Assembly: GCA_963848675.1 (NCBI GenBank)
Contig: CAWKEY010000031.1
Coordinates: 62,001 to 126,000 of the forward strand
DNA length: 64,000 bases
Direction of reading: 5' to 3'
Source of the DNA: CAWKEY01 sp963848675
GTDB taxonomy: Bacteria; Pseudomonadota; Gammaproteobacteria; Methylococcales; Methylomonadaceae
Shown: positions 1 through 8,806 of the stretch, in pieces
Layout: each line of letters opens with the position of its first letter
How positions within the stretch are numbered: position 1 is the stretch's first letter
The notes under the pieces: generated by a model
Databases searched by the model: none
What the model was told of the DNA's origin: nothing
Seen by the model: the letters and a program-made list of their open reading frames with translations, nothing else
Program-made: the position numbers and the translations under genes

Positions 1-555
1 ACACAAGCAAGAATCTATGCTAAAAATAGCGCGTTGCTTCTGTTTGGTAAATCAATCGATCTTATTGTATTTCAATTAGTTTTTATTTTTTTAATATTTA
101 TCTTTCACAATAATAATTATTATAGTTTGGCTTATGTTTCTGCAATAATTTCCACTGCAACAGGATACTTGTTATTTAGAGCAAAGAATAAGCTCTTTGG
201 GGCAGTAACATTTCTTTTTGGTTTTTTTTATATTACATATCGTCATTTGTTTTTTGTTTCCTGGAGCTATTCATCTAAAGATTTTTCCGACGCTGTACTT
301 TATGTACCACCTTATGTCGATGTTAGTCCATACTTATGGATGATTACAGCATCCATGGCCTTTCCGCATCTTCAATTTCTACAGTTCAGCAACCTGAAAT
401 TTGGGCAACTTCGTGGTGACATAACATTCAAATTTATTGGGCATGAAGTATTGATTCCACTCAGCTCTGCATTTGTGTTCTACATTCTCTTTGTAGGAGT
501 TTCTGATGCTTTTTTTTGGGCTATGTATTTCCCGAAGATGTTGCTATCCTCTTGA
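1..555 (+). CDS. Hypothetical membrane protein, 5' end outside the window
   Basis: The reading frame is open from the first base to a TGA at 553-555, so the gene starts left of the window; the TTG at 34 is not needed as a start. The visible 184 residues hold about five hydrophobic segments, two near the beginning (around LIVFQLVFIFLIFIF and YVSAIISTATGYLLF), a third with FGFFYITYRHLFF, and a C-terminal one around FVFYILFVGVSDAFF. No signature motif is recognised, so no function is offered. It is AT-rich compared with genes further right, like the FRG gene that follows, which may mark an acquired segment. Confidence 0.6.
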   Translation, partial: TQARIYAKNSALLLFGKSIDLIVFQLVFIFLIFIFHNNNYYSLAYVSAIISTATGYLLFRAKNKLFGAVTFLFGFFYITYRHLFFVSWSYSSKDFSDAVLYVPPYVDVSPYLWMITASMAFPHLQFLQFSNLKFGQLRGDITFKFIGHEVLIPLSSAFVFYILFVGVSDAFFWAMYFPKMLLSS

Positions 556-882
556 GTGCATCTTGCTTGTTCATTGTCCGAAGCAAATTAGGATCAAGTT
601 AGACATTATTTTCCTTGAAAGGTAACAACTATCTGCTTAATTTTGATATGTGTCGACTTTTCCGTATTTAATTTGGAGAATTACCTAATATGAAAAATGA
701 ATTTCGGTGTCGAAGATTTTGTTTGGAAGTTTTAAACAATATAGCTTAAATTGTTCTTCAAGAGTCCGGCGAACTTAGCCGCCAAACATAAGGGTCCAAT
801 TTCTGGGAAAGTAGGCACTAACAATTAGCAAATATAAGGATTTTTAGCCACCTAAGATCGAACCAAAATAGGTCAAATATAT
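556..882. other. AT-rich intergenic stretch without recognisable feature
   Basis: These 327 bases separate a plus-strand and a minus-strand gene (convergent ends). A 19-codon ATG frame at 690-749 is too short to support. I see no strong hairpin followed by a T-run, no repeat and no RNA gene. Confidence 0.5.
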
Positions 883-1749
883 TTACCCTCCTGAAGCGCA
901 ATAAAAAGTTCTAAGGTATTCTGCTGTAGTATCAAGCTCAGGAAATAACTTATCTTTTGAGATGCCTAGCAACTTTAAAATTTTTCTTAATTCTTTTTTA
1001 TTCTTTTTGTTTACAACAAAATGTATTGGCTCGAAATCTCGGTAACTAGCCAGATTTTTTTTCGTTGATTCAATTCCGAAGAGCAAAAACGCCCCGTCTT
1101 GTTTCACTATTCTCCGATTCTTAAGTAATGGCTTGACACACCAGATTGATTCTAAGTGCTCCTTCTTTATGATGTCTTTAAAATAAGGCTTTTCGTCCTT
1201 AATTTCATGGAGTAGATATTGTACGTCATTATTTTTATTAAATCTGGCAATCCAGTCTTCCTCGCGTTCTCCTTCTTTCCTTGCCTCAATTTTTATATTG
1301 AGATTGTCAATTGGCCTTCTTGCAACATTTGCAACCACACTTACACTATCTGAGTCATAATATTTAATACTCTTGGGTGGTAATACATAAACAATAAAGT
1401 CTCCATCTTCATTTTCATTCTTTTCGTCTTCCTCAACTGCAAAGTAAAGCGCGACTAGCGGATTTGTGGTTATATCAAGAAGACGAGTTGGAAGCTTGTA
1501 GTGTTGCATCTTCACAAGCTTTTCAAATGTAGTTCGCTCGTCGATAAATTCATTAGGGTTTCTCAGTATATATTCTTTAAATAACTTATCTTCATTTTCC
1601 AGATAGCTCTTATTACGACCAATTGAAGGCGTTACTAAATCAAAATTCTTCTGTTGGCCTCGGAAATATAGTTGTTCACCCTTGGTCGTGCTTAATGATG
1701 CGATAACTTCAAGAAGTGTTTCAATACTGTCAATTTCTTTTTTGACCAT
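883..1749 (-). CDS. FRG domain protein
   Basis: The 288-residue protein carries the FRG signature near its N-terminus (QLYFRGQQ, about residues 27-34) followed by the typical downstream block LVKMQHYKLPTRLLDIT and NPLVALYFAV (residues 78-105). FRG domains are named for the conserved Phe-Arg-Gly; the biochemical role is not settled, though such genes are often found in defence or mobile regions (family knowledge). The frame extends upstream to 1929, but the extra 60 residues look non-coding and end just before the family homology, so I chose the ATG at 1747-1749 even though no clear ribosome binding site precedes it. The gene sits alone beside an insertion sequence and is AT-rich, consistent with acquired DNA. 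Confidence 0.75.
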   Translation of the reverse strand: MVKKEIDSIETLLEVIASLSTTKGEQLYFRGQQKNFDLVTPSIGRNKSYLENEDKLFKEYILRNPNEFIDERTTFEKLVKMQHYKLPTRLLDITTNPLVALYFAVEEDEKNENEDGDFIVYVLPPKSIKYYDSDSVSVVANVARRPIDNLNIKIEARKEGEREEDWIARFNKNNDVQYLLHEIKDEKPYFKDIIKKEHLESIWCVKPLLKNRRIVKQDGAFLLFGIESTKKNLASYRDFEPIHFVVNKKNKKELRKILKLLGISKDKLFPELDTTAEYLRTFYCASGG

Positions 1750-2030
1750 TTGGTGTCGTTTGAATGAGGTTCGTAGGTTGGAGTAAAACCCACAGACTAT
1801 CAATAAATTGAGGTGAATACAAACGGACCGTCCGCAATTGGCCGACAGCGGCAAGTGAAATATCCACGAAGTAACCAATCGACGTGATCGTCGAGATAAT
1901 TCGCATTTGGGAATGCCAGCAGACGGCACTAATGGTTCTCAGCGCGTAGCTCCCATGTACTTGCGCAGACTCAATCTGACTATGCCTGGCTGATCAAGTC
2001 TGCGTCAATGCAAGATTATTGGATGTATTA

Positions 2031-2933
2031 ACCTTTGGTGCTAGTTGAAATTTGGTCACAAACTAAAGTCAGCGATGGAAATAGGAACAAATCCATTGTC
2101 GTTAGCGGGCAGGCCAAACCAACCGGTGATCAAATTGAACATAGCGGTTAAGTAGCCTAAATGAGCCTCAAAATAGTCTTGCATTTGATGCCGCATATGC
2201 TTGACATGATTGACGACCGTGGACATCGAAAAGGCCGTTTCCACGAGCATTCGATCATTCCACTCGCCCCGTTTACAAATTTTGAGATTAGGAGGATCTC
2301 CAGCCGCCGCATGAAAGCCGGTATCCGCCAACAATACCGTCTTATCCTGAAGGACCTCAACCAAAGGATGAAACCAGGTATCATGCGCATTGGCTGGTGC
2401 CCAAACCCAACCAATAATCTGCCCAAGATGATTCAAAGCAACGCACCATTTCGCGCCCACGATCCAGCGATGATTGGAAATCCCGGATGCACCGAAGAAT
2501 TCAGGATTGCGACCTCGGCGAACCGGATGGATCAATTCGATGCCATAGCTATCGATAACACCTAACAGCGACGGCTTGACCAGAAAACGGTACGTCCATT
2601 GACGCTGATTTTTCAAACGCCGGAACAATCGGGTGCGTTCGGACAACAGTGGAAACCAATGACCATAATCCCGGCTTAGCCAGCGATAGAAGGCGCGGCC
2701 GCCCACGCCTTTTAGCGCGAACAGCACGCCGATGGTCACTAACTCGCTGGGATAGAGTCCTGCTTGACTGTGGCGAGGCACATCTTTCATTTGGTCATCT
2801 ATCCTACAAAACAATTCAATGATAAAGTCTTCGGTAGTCATGGGCGTAGCTCCTGCGGAAAAGCATTTTAGGTCAAATACTTACCGCTTTATCTTCTGCC
2901 CATGGCTTCTTTAAATCAACTAGCACCAAAAGT
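2031..2933 (-). mobile_element. Insertion sequence with terminal inverted repeats and 5-bp target duplication
   Basis: The ends match as inverted repeats: acctttggtgctagttga at 2031-2048 and its complement at 2916-2933, 17 of 18 positions identical. The element is flanked by tatta at 2026-2030 and again at 2934-2938, which reads as a 5-bp target site duplication. The 903-bp element carries one intact transposase gene, so it may be active or recently inserted. The family was not determined with certainty; the single DDE gene and an ACC terminus suggest an IS982- or IS4-like group. Confidence 0.8.
2056..2841 (-). CDS. DDE transposase of the insertion sequence
   Basis: The 261-residue protein has the layout of a DDE transposase: Asp97 in GVIDSYGIEL, Asp173 in LLADTGFH, and Glu201 in MLVETAFSM, the last preceded by the basic RGEWNDR block. 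These would form the metal-binding triad for DNA strand transfer. The N-terminal part (LYPSELVTIGVLFALKG) is the DNA-binding region in relatives I recall from methanotroph genomes. It fills almost the whole element between the inverted repeats and has no internal stop. The exact IS family is uncertain (IS982-like or IS4-like). Other frames over this segment are shadows. Confidence 0.8.
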   Translation of the reverse strand: MTTEDFIIELFCRIDDQMKDVPRHSQAGLYPSELVTIGVLFALKGVGGRAFYRWLSRDYGHWFPLLSERTRLFRRLKNQRQWTYRFLVKPSLLGVIDSYGIELIHPVRRGRNPEFFGASGISNHRWIVGAKWCVALNHLGQIIGWVWAPANAHDTWFHPLVEVLQDKTVLLADTGFHAAAGDPPNLKICKRGEWNDRMLVETAFSMSTVVNHVKHMRHQMQDYFEAHLGYLTAMFNLITGWFGLPANDNGFVPISIADFSL

Positions 2934-2956
2934 TATTACTGTCAAAAGTTCAACGG

Positions 2957-2993
2957 GGGAGCGACGCCCACGCGCGATGAAGGCGTCGCTCCC
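2957..2993. repeat. REP-like perfect hairpin
   Basis: A perfect 12-bp inverted repeat, gggagcgacgcc at 2957-2968 and ggcgtcgctccc at 2982-2993, encloses a 13-base loop. No T-run follows on either strand, so it looks like a dispersed REP-type palindrome rather than a terminator. It lies just outside the insertion sequence. No second copy was found in the window. Confidence 0.6.
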
Positions 2994-3066
2994 ACACTTT
3001 CCTTTCCCTGGGGGATGCAGATTTTTTCGGGTTGATATCCGATAGGTATAACTGAGCCGTTTGCGG

Positions 3067-3477
3067 TTATTTGCTAACCTGGGCTACCCAGTCTTGAAGA
3101 TTGTAATAGTTGGTGATGCGGGCCACTTTGTTGTCGCGGATTTCAAAAAAGGCACCGGCCGGCAGACGGTATTTTTGGCCTTGCGCGGAGGGCAGTCCTT
3201 CGTCGGTTTTAATGTATTCACCCAGCACAACAAATTCGGCAGCAGCCCGGCGCCCGTCGGCTGTGGCCATAATTACCATGTCAACCAGTTGTTCCTTGTA
3301 GTTGTTGTTCATGCAGGCCATGAACTGGGTAAAGGCTTCTTTGCCAATTTCGCGTTTGCCCTGGTTGATGTCGTGAATGACGTCGTCAGTGAGCAGGTTC
3401 AGGAAAGTGTCCATGTCGCCACCGTTGAAAGCGGCATAGTAGTTTTCTACGAGTTTGATGCTGTCGTCTTGGTTCAT
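3067..3477 (-). CDS. NTF2-like / SnoaL-like ketosteroid isomerase-related protein
   Basis: This 136-residue protein shows the start of a cone-shaped NTF2-like fold: a helix with VENYYAAFNGGDMDTFLNLLTDDV, then strands with GKREIGKEAF and a C-terminal block (GAFFEIRDNKVARITNYYNLQDW) typical of ketosteroid isomerase-related proteins. Such proteins bind small hydrophobic ligands or act as isomerases, but the substrate cannot be read from sequence. The ATG at 3475-3477 is preceded by AGGATC at suitable spacing; the longer TTG start at 3498 is less likely. It lies about 150 bases downstream of glnS on the same strand. An imperfectly placed hairpin at 3543-3571 (8-bp stem) separates them. Confidence 0.75.
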   Translation of the reverse strand: MNQDDSIKLVENYYAAFNGGDMDTFLNLLTDDVIHDINQGKREIGKEAFTQFMACMNNNYKEQLVDMVIMATADGRRAAAEFVVLGEYIKTDEGLPSAQGQKYRLPAGAFFEIRDNKVARITNYYNLQDWVAQVSK

Positions 3478-3626
3478 AGTGATCCTGTAGTTAAACAAGG
3501 TAAGTTGGAAAAAACCAGCGCGTATTTTATAGTTAAATGGCGATTTTGCCTTGCTTATTTTTCGGCAAAATATTTTTGCTTTACCACGCTTGGAGGTTGA
3601 TTTTTTTGGGAGCCAGATAGCCGTGC

Positions 3627-5291
3627 TCAGTCTTTTTCCCAGCTGTCGCGCAGGGTTACGGTGCGGTTGAATACCCGTTTGCCGTTACTGCTGTCCACGG
3701 CGTCAAGGCAGAAATAACCGGTACGCTCAAATTGATAGCGGCTTTCAGGCGCTGCTGCGGCCAGACTGGCTTCGATGCGGCAGCCGGTGAGGACTTGCAG
3801 CGAATCAGGGTTTAAGGCATCGAGAAAGTTCGCTGCATTATCCGGATTGGGCACCTTGAACAGGCGATCATACAGGCGCACTTCGGCTGGTAATGAATGC
3901 TGCTCGGAAACCCAGTGGATAACACCTTTGACTTTGCGGCCTTCGGGATTTTTGCCGAGTGTGTCCGGATCGTACGTGCAGCGCAGTTCAATGATGTTGT
4001 CGCTGTCGTCCTTGATGATGTCGCTGCATTTAATGACATAAGCGCCGCGCAAACGCACTTCACCGCCCGCGATCAGGCGTTTGTATTTCGGCGGTGGGAT
4101 TTCGGCAAAATCATCCTGTTCAATCAGTATGACTTTTGAAAATGGAATTTCGCGTTTGCCCAACTCAGGCCGCTGCGGATGGTTGCTGACTTCCAGATGT
4201 TCGGTTTGGTCGTCTGGATAATTGTCAATGACCACGCGTAAAGGCTGCAGCACGGCCATGGCGCGCGGGGCATTTTCGTTGAGATCTTCACGAATACAAT
4301 TTTCCAGTACCGACATTTCAATCCAGGAATCCTTCTTGGTGATGCCTATACGCTCGCAAAAGTCGCGGATGGCGCCGGGAGTAAAACCCGCCCGGCGCAA
4401 GCCGGCAATGGTCGGCATGCGCGGATCATCCCAGCCGTTGACGTGTTTTTCCATGACCAGCTGGTTGAGCTTGCGTTTGCTGACGATGGTGTATTCCAGC
4501 TGCAGCCGGGCAAATTCGATTTGCTGCGGATGGCAGGGTGTTTTCAGTTCGTCCAATACCCAGTCATAAAGCGGGCGGTGGTCTTCAAATTCCAGCGTGC
4601 ACAAGGAATGGGTGATGCCTTCCAGGGCATCGGAAATGCAATGCGTGTAGTCATACATCGGATACAGGCACCAGTCATGGCCGGTGCGCTGGTGATGCAC
4701 GCGGCGAATGCGGTACAGGGTAGGGTCGCGCATGTTGATGTTGGGCGAGGCCATGTCGATTTTGGCGCGTAGCACATATTGGCCGTCGGCAAATTCGCCA
4801 TCACGCATGCCTTTGAACAATGCCAGGTTTTCTTCGATCGAGCGGTTCCGGTCGGGGCTTTCCTGGCCGGGTTCGGTTAAGGTGCCGCGGTAAGCCCTGA
4901 TTTGCTCGGGTGTCAGGCTGTCGACATAGGCTTTACCGTCTTCGATGAGCTGAACGGCATAGTCATAGAGCTGCTCAAAATAATCGGACGCGTGGCGTAA
5001 TTCGTGCCATTCAAAGCCCAGCCAGTGCACATCCCGTTTGATGGCTTCGACGTACTCCTCACTTTCTTTTTCGGGGTTGGTGTCATCAAAACGCAGATTA
5101 CAGCTGCCGTTATAGTGAGCCGCGATGCCAAAATTCAGGCAGATGGATTTGGCATGGCCGATATGCAGATAGCCATTGGGCTCAGGTGGAAATCGCGTGA
5201 TGACTTTGCCGTTATGTTTGTGCTGTTGGATGTCGTTATCAATGATATGACGAATAAAATTTGACGCGGGCTGGGTTTCGTTTGTGGACAT
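3627..5291 (-). CDS. glnS: Glutamine--tRNA ligase
   Basis: Charges tRNA-Gln with glutamine using ATP, in the cytoplasm. The 554-residue length matches bacterial GlnRS. The class I signature HIGH is at residues 43-46 within PPEPNGYLHIGH, and the second signature VSKRK at 270-274 corresponds to KMSKS. The RFDDTNPEKE block follows the Rossmann fold, and the C-terminal beta-barrel region (about 340-554) is present, with anticodon-recognition domain length as expected. The ATG start at 5291 gives the full conserved N-terminus (NFIRHIIDNDI). The gene stands alone between deaD and the NTF2-like gene, all on the minus strand. Confidence 0.97.
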   Translation of the reverse strand: MSTNETQPASNFIRHIIDNDIQQHKHNGKVITRFPPEPNGYLHIGHAKSICLNFGIAAHYNGSCNLRFDDTNPEKESEEYVEAIKRDVHWLGFEWHELRHASDYFEQLYDYAVQLIEDGKAYVDSLTPEQIRAYRGTLTEPGQESPDRNRSIEENLALFKGMRDGEFADGQYVLRAKIDMASPNINMRDPTLYRIRRVHHQRTGHDWCLYPMYDYTHCISDALEGITHSLCTLEFEDHRPLYDWVLDELKTPCHPQQIEFARLQLEYTIVSKRKLNQLVMEKHVNGWDDPRMPTIAGLRRAGFTPGAIRDFCERIGITKKDSWIEMSVLENCIREDLNENAPRAMAVLQPLRVVIDNYPDDQTEHLEVSNHPQRPELGKREIPFSKVILIEQDDFAEIPPPKYKRLIAGGEVRLRGAYVIKCSDIIKDDSDNIIELRCTYDPDTLGKNPEGRKVKGVIHWVSEQHSLPAEVRLYDRLFKVPNPDNAANFLDALNPDSLQVLTGCRIEASLAAAAPESRYQFERTGYFCLDAVDSSNGKRVFNRTVTLRDSWEKD

Positions 5292-5469
5292 GGGGTTTGT
5301 GTGTTGTTATCGCGTTAGGGAATTGGATTTCCAGGCAGGAAGCACAGGTTTTGGATAGAGCAGGCAAGCAAAAAAATTCTTGAACAATACTACTGCACAG
5401 ATAGCTTTTAGTAAAGACAAAGCCAGTCGCGAATTCAGGTGTGGCGCGCGCTGAGAACAAACAAAATAC

Positions 5470-5502
5470 GCCGGGTTTACTGGTTTGTTTCAGTAAACCG
5501 GC
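5470..5502 (-). terminator. Hairpin in the deaD-glnS gap, possible terminator
   Basis: The gap 5292-5653 holds no gene. Within it gccgggtttactg (5470-5482) pairs with cagtaaaccggc (5491-5502), one base bulged. Read on the minus strand it is followed by TATTTTGTTT, so it could end transcripts coming from deaD, 150 bases upstream. It could also be a dispersed palindrome. Confidence 0.45.
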
Positions 5503-5628
5503 GACGGTTTGTCAACGCCTAAATGCGTAGCACTGATTAAAGGGTCATTTCGAGTGCAAGCAGAAAGCATGCTTACAAAGATATTTTTTTATCACAAACG
5601 TGCTAATGTTCCGCGCCCTCGGAACGGC

Positions 5629-5651
5629 AAAAAGCAAACTACGCTTTGCTT
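5629..5651 (-). terminator. Weak terminator directly behind deaD
   Basis: On the minus strand, three bases after the deaD stop, a 7-bp stem aagcaaa/tttgctt with a six-base loop (5632-5651) runs into five T residues. The stem is AT-rich and therefore weak. Confidence 0.4.
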
Positions 5652-5653
5652 CC

Positions 5654-7414
5654 TTAGTCAGCGGCTTTGGGCTTGGCCCGTTTCGAGGTGGAGCTCATTC
5701 TTTTTTTGCTTTTGACCGCTTTTTTAGCGGCCTCGTCCATTTTTGATATGTTGAGCTGTTGACCGGCAACCCGCACTTTTTTCAATTCCTGGAACAATTC
5801 CTTGGGCATGCCGGCCGGTAATTCGACCGTGCTGTAGCTGTCTTCAATGTTGATGCGGGCGATATGTTCGCCATCAATCCCGGTTTCGTTGGCGATGGCG
5901 CCGACGATATTGCCGGGTTTAACGCCGTGATTGTGGCCGACTTCGATACGGTACATTTCCATTTCAATAGTTGAACCGCTACCGAATGCACGCTTGGGTT
6001 TGTGGTCTCTTTGCGGCCGGTCGGATCGTGAAAACCGATCATCTCTTGACGGCCTGTCTTCTCTGCTGTCGGTGGCTTTCTTAGGCAGATTTTGCATTAA
6101 CAGCGGCGTTTCTCCTTGCACCAGTTTGGCCAGGGCAGAGGCTATTTCCAGCGCCGTGACATTGTGCTCCTGTTGGTATTGTTCTATCAGCTGACTGAAA
6201 AAGCTGAGTTCTTCGGCGGCCAGGGTATCGGTAATATTCTGTTTAAAGCGGCCGATTCGTTTATTGTTGATGATCTCGGTGGAAGGCATGCCCATTTCTT
6301 CAACTTTTTGTTTGGTCGCTTTCTCGATATTGCCCAGGAGTTTTCTTTCTCTGGGTGCAATAAACAGAATGGCATCGCCGGTACGTCCTGCACGGCCGGT
6401 TCTGCCGATACGGTGAACATAGGATTCGGTATCATAGGGAATATCATAATTGACGACGTGGGTGATGCGGTCGACATCGAGGCCGCGCGCGGCGACGTCG
6501 GTAGCAATCAGAATGTCCAGTTTGCCGTTTTTCAGATGGGCAATAGCGCGTTCCCGAAGTGCTTGTGACATATCGCCATTGATGGCGGCGGCGGAATAGC
6601 CGCGCGCTTCCAGTTTTTCGGCAAGCTCAACGGTTGCGGTTTTGGTTCTGACGAAAATAATCATGCCCTCAAAGGTTTCCGCTTCCAGAATGCGGGTCAG
6701 GGCGTCCAGTTTGTGTGCGCCGCTGACCAGGCAATAACGTTGGCGAATAAATTCAGCGGATGCGGTGGTGACTTTGATAGTGACGTGTTCAGGCTCTTTA
6801 AGATATTGCTGAGCGATCTTGCGAATGGCCGAAGGCATGGTTGCAGAAAATAGCGCGATTTGCCTTTTCTCCGGAATTTGCTCAAGAATCCATTCCACAT
6901 CATCGATAAAGCCCATGCGCAGCATTTCATCGGCTTCATCAAGCACCAGATAGTTGAGGCCCTTTAGATTGAGCGTGCCCTTACGCATGTGATCCATGAC
7001 CCGACCCGGCGTGCCGACAACCACATGGGCGCCGCGTTTTAGCTGGCGTAACTGGGTGCTATAGTCCTGTCCGCCGTAAATAGGCAGCACATGGAAACCT
7101 TTTAAGTGCGTGGCATAGCGCTGAAACGCTTCGGCCACCTGGATGGCCAGTTCGCGGGTGGGCGCCAGTACCAGCACTTGCGGATCTTTTTGTTTGAGAT
7201 CGATGCGCGATAAGATAGGCAGGGCAAAGGCGGCTGTTTTGCCGGTACCGGTTTGGGCTTGCCCGAGAACGTCCTTGCCGGCCAGCAAGAGTGGAATGGT
7301 TTGTGCCTGAATAGGCGAGGGTGTTTCATAACCGACATCATCCAGCGCACGCAGCAGAGGGTCAATCAGTGCTAAGTCACGGAAAGAGGGTAATGTAGAA
7401 ACATCATTGGACAT
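5654..7414 (-). CDS. deaD: DEAD-box RNA helicase DeaD/CsdA
   Basis: ATP-dependent RNA helicase that unwinds structured RNA in ribosome assembly and at low temperature (family knowledge). Ordered motifs are visible: Q motif around SPIQAQTIP (33-41), motif I AQTGTGKT (53-60), PTRELA (85-90), DEAD (159-162), SAT (190-192), and the C-terminal helicase motif HRIGRTGRAG. A DbpA-type RNA-binding domain (about 485-560, starting YRIEVGHNHGVKPGNIVGAI) and a lysine/arginine-rich tail (KKAVKSKKRMSSTSKRAK) follow, as in DeaD rather than RhlE or SrmB. A charged low-complexity linker rich in RDDR/SRSDR precedes the DbpA domain. Length of 586 residues fits the family. Confidence 0.95.
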   Translation of the reverse strand: MSNDVSTLPSFRDLALIDPLLRALDDVGYETPSPIQAQTIPLLLAGKDVLGQAQTGTGKTAAFALPILSRIDLKQKDPQVLVLAPTRELAIQVAEAFQRYATHLKGFHVLPIYGGQDYSTQLRQLKRGAHVVVGTPGRVMDHMRKGTLNLKGLNYLVLDEADEMLRMGFIDDVEWILEQIPEKRQIALFSATMPSAIRKIAQQYLKEPEHVTIKVTTASAEFIRQRYCLVSGAHKLDALTRILEAETFEGMIIFVRTKTATVELAEKLEARGYSAAAINGDMSQALRERAIAHLKNGKLDILIATDVAARGLDVDRITHVVNYDIPYDTESYVHRIGRTGRAGRTGDAILFIAPRERKLLGNIEKATKQKVEEMGMPSTEIINNKRIGRFKQNITDTLAAEELSFFSQLIEQYQQEHNVTALEIASALAKLVQGETPLLMQNLPKKATDSREDRPSRDDRFSRSDRPQRDHKPKRAFGSGSTIEMEMYRIEVGHNHGVKPGNIVGAIANETGIDGEHIARINIEDSYSTVELPAGMPKELFQELKKVRVAGQQLNISKMDEAAKKAVKSKKRMSSTSKRAKPKAAD

Positions 7415-7532
7415 GGATTTACCTGTAGGAATGAGGAAGGCGCGTGGGCCCTTGGGAAATGTTTATTTATCCGGGGATTATAATGCATTGTATCGGTATT
7501 TGCATGAATTGATTGGACTTTGGAGATGGGCG

Positions 7533-7831
7533 ATGAAAATTTGGGTTGATGGAGATGCGTGCCCTAATGTGGTCAAAGATATTCTGTTTCGAGCTGCGGA
7601 ACGCAGGCAAATAGTGCTCACGATTTTATGGAAGAAATGCGCAGTGCCCGGCTGGTTTCAGGCGGGCCGGCTGCGTTTGGCGCCCGAGATAAACAGGATT
7701 TTGCCTACAGGGATGTAGGTAAGGGGCGTGAGCACGACTGTATGGATGTAGGAGGTAGAGCAACGCAGGAGCAGTTGCCGAGGAGCGGAAGCTTTGCCAA
7801 TGCCCTGGATCGCTTGCTGGCAAAAAAGTAG
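7533..7831 (+). pseudogene. yaiI: Degraded YaiI/YqxD (DUF188) gene
   Basis: The frame from ATG 7533 gives MKIWVDGDACPNVVKDILFR, the N-terminus of the YaiI/YqxD family (about 150 residues). After residue 30 (IVLT) homology stops and resumes in another frame with DFMEEMRSARLVSGGPAAFG, the family C-terminal region; about 75 codons are missing between them. The C-terminal part is then interrupted by an 87-bp inserted element flanked by tttgcc (7700-7705 and 7793-7798), after which NALDRLLAKK ends at a TAG. Three lesions make this a clear pseudogene. The retained N-terminal Asp residues (VDGDACPN) belong to the PIN-like metal site of the family. Function of intact YaiI is not established. Confidence 0.85.
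7706..7792. repeat. 87-bp MITE-like insertion with 6-bp target duplication
   Basis: The coding sequence of the yaiI remnant should read through GATTTTGCCAATGCC. Instead, tttgcc occurs twice, at 7700-7705 and 7793-7798, and between the copies lie 87 bases with the motif gatgtagg twice (7712-7719 and 7745-7752). Length plus duplication is 93 bases, a multiple of three. This reads as a small non-autonomous element or repeat that duplicated its target. Confidence 0.65.
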
Positions 7832-7882
7832 CGAGACGGCAATAAATTTAGAGTTCAGGCTGAGTTTTAGCCATTAGCTTGT

Positions 7883-7888
7883 TATAAT
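7883..7888 (+). promoter_or_regulatory. Putative -10 box of dapA
   Basis: A consensus TATAAT lies 43 bases before the dapA ATG. The hexamer 17 bases upstream is a poor -35 match, so this is a candidate sigma-70 promoter only. A GAGAG ribosome binding site precedes the ATG at 7931. Confidence 0.5.
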
Positions 7889-7930
7889 GGCGGCCCTTTG
7901 CAACTGTATCAATTCTGATCGAGAGAATTC

Positions 7931-8806
7931 ATGATTCAAGGTAGTATCGTAGCTTTAGTAACGCCGATGGACGAAAACGGTGCAGTGGATAAGGACAGTC
8001 TAAAAAAACTGGTGGAATTTCATATCGAACAGGGTACCGATGCGCTGGTTGCCGTGGGTACTACTGGCGAATCGGCGACGCTTGATGAAGACGAGCATTG
8101 TGATGTCATTCAATCGGTTGTTGATTATGCCGCCGGCAGAATACCGGTGATTGCCGGCACCGGCGCCAACTCGACCACTGAAGCCATTACCCTGACCCGC
8201 CGGGCTAAATCAGTTGGTGCTGATGCCTGTCTGATCGTGACGCCTTATTACAACAAGCCGACACAGGAAGGCTTGTACCAGCATCATAAAGCCATTAGCG
8301 ATGCCGTCGATATTCCGCAGATTTTATACAATGTCCCTGGACGTACTGCCTGCGATATGTTGCCGGAAACTGTTGGCCGATTGTCGCATATCAAAAACAT
8401 CGTTGGCGTCAAGGAAGCCACGGGTGATCTGTCCCGTATCAAGAAAATCCGTGACTTAACCAGCGCCGATTTTGCGATTTATACCGGTGACGATGCCAGC
8501 AGCCGCGAGTTTTGTCTGCTCGGCGGCAACGGTACCATTACCGTCACCGGCAATGTGGCGCCCAGATTGGTGCATGAGATGATCATGGCCGCGATCAACG
8601 GGGATAATGCAACCGCCTTGGCCATCGATACAAAATTAACCGGCTTGCATAATAATCTGTTTATTCAGTCCAATCCGATTCCGGTGAAATGGGCCCTGGT
8701 CGAAATGGGTTTGATGCGCAAAGGCATACGCCTACCTTTGACCTGGCTGACGGAAGACTGTTTTGACGCCGTGCGTGCTGCCCTGCGTCAGGCCGAAGTC
8801 CTTTGA
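7931..8806 (+). CDS. dapA: 4-hydroxy-tetrahydrodipicolinate synthase
   Basis: Condenses pyruvate with aspartate semialdehyde, first committed step of lysine and diaminopimelate synthesis, in the cytoplasm. The 291-residue protein has the (beta/alpha)8 aldolase family marks: Lys161 in VGVKEATGD forms the Schiff base, Tyr133 in ILYNVPGRT and Thr44-Thr45 in VGTTGES form the proton relay, and Arg138 binds the second substrate. Tyr107 (TPYYNKP) is the residue contributed across the dimer interface. The gene is followed by bamC with a one-base stop/start overlap, the same order as in E. coli dapA-bamC. Confidence 0.98.
   Translation: MIQGSIVALVTPMDENGAVDKDSLKKLVEFHIEQGTDALVAVGTTGESATLDEDEHCDVIQSVVDYAAGRIPVIAGTGANSTTEAITLTRRAKSVGADACLIVTPYYNKPTQEGLYQHHKAISDAVDIPQILYNVPGRTACDMLPETVGRLSHIKNIVGVKEATGDLSRIKKIRDLTSADFAIYTGDDASSREFCLLGGNGTITVTGNVAPRLVHEMIMAAINGDNATALAIDTKLTGLHNNLFIQSNPIPVKWALVEMGLMRKGIRLPLTWLTEDCFDAVRAALRQAEVL

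Noticed and set aside
1750..1929. Upstream extension of the FRG protein
   Set aside because: The 60 extra residues lack similarity and end exactly before the natural ATG of the domain.
2161..2565. Long plus-strand frame opposite the transposase
   Set aside because: Shadow of the transposase gene; no independent coding signs.
3543..3571. Hairpin attttgcc/ggcaaaat followed by ATTTTTG on the plus strand
   Set aside because: No plus-strand gene lies upstream; on the minus strand, where glnS would need it, no T-run follows.
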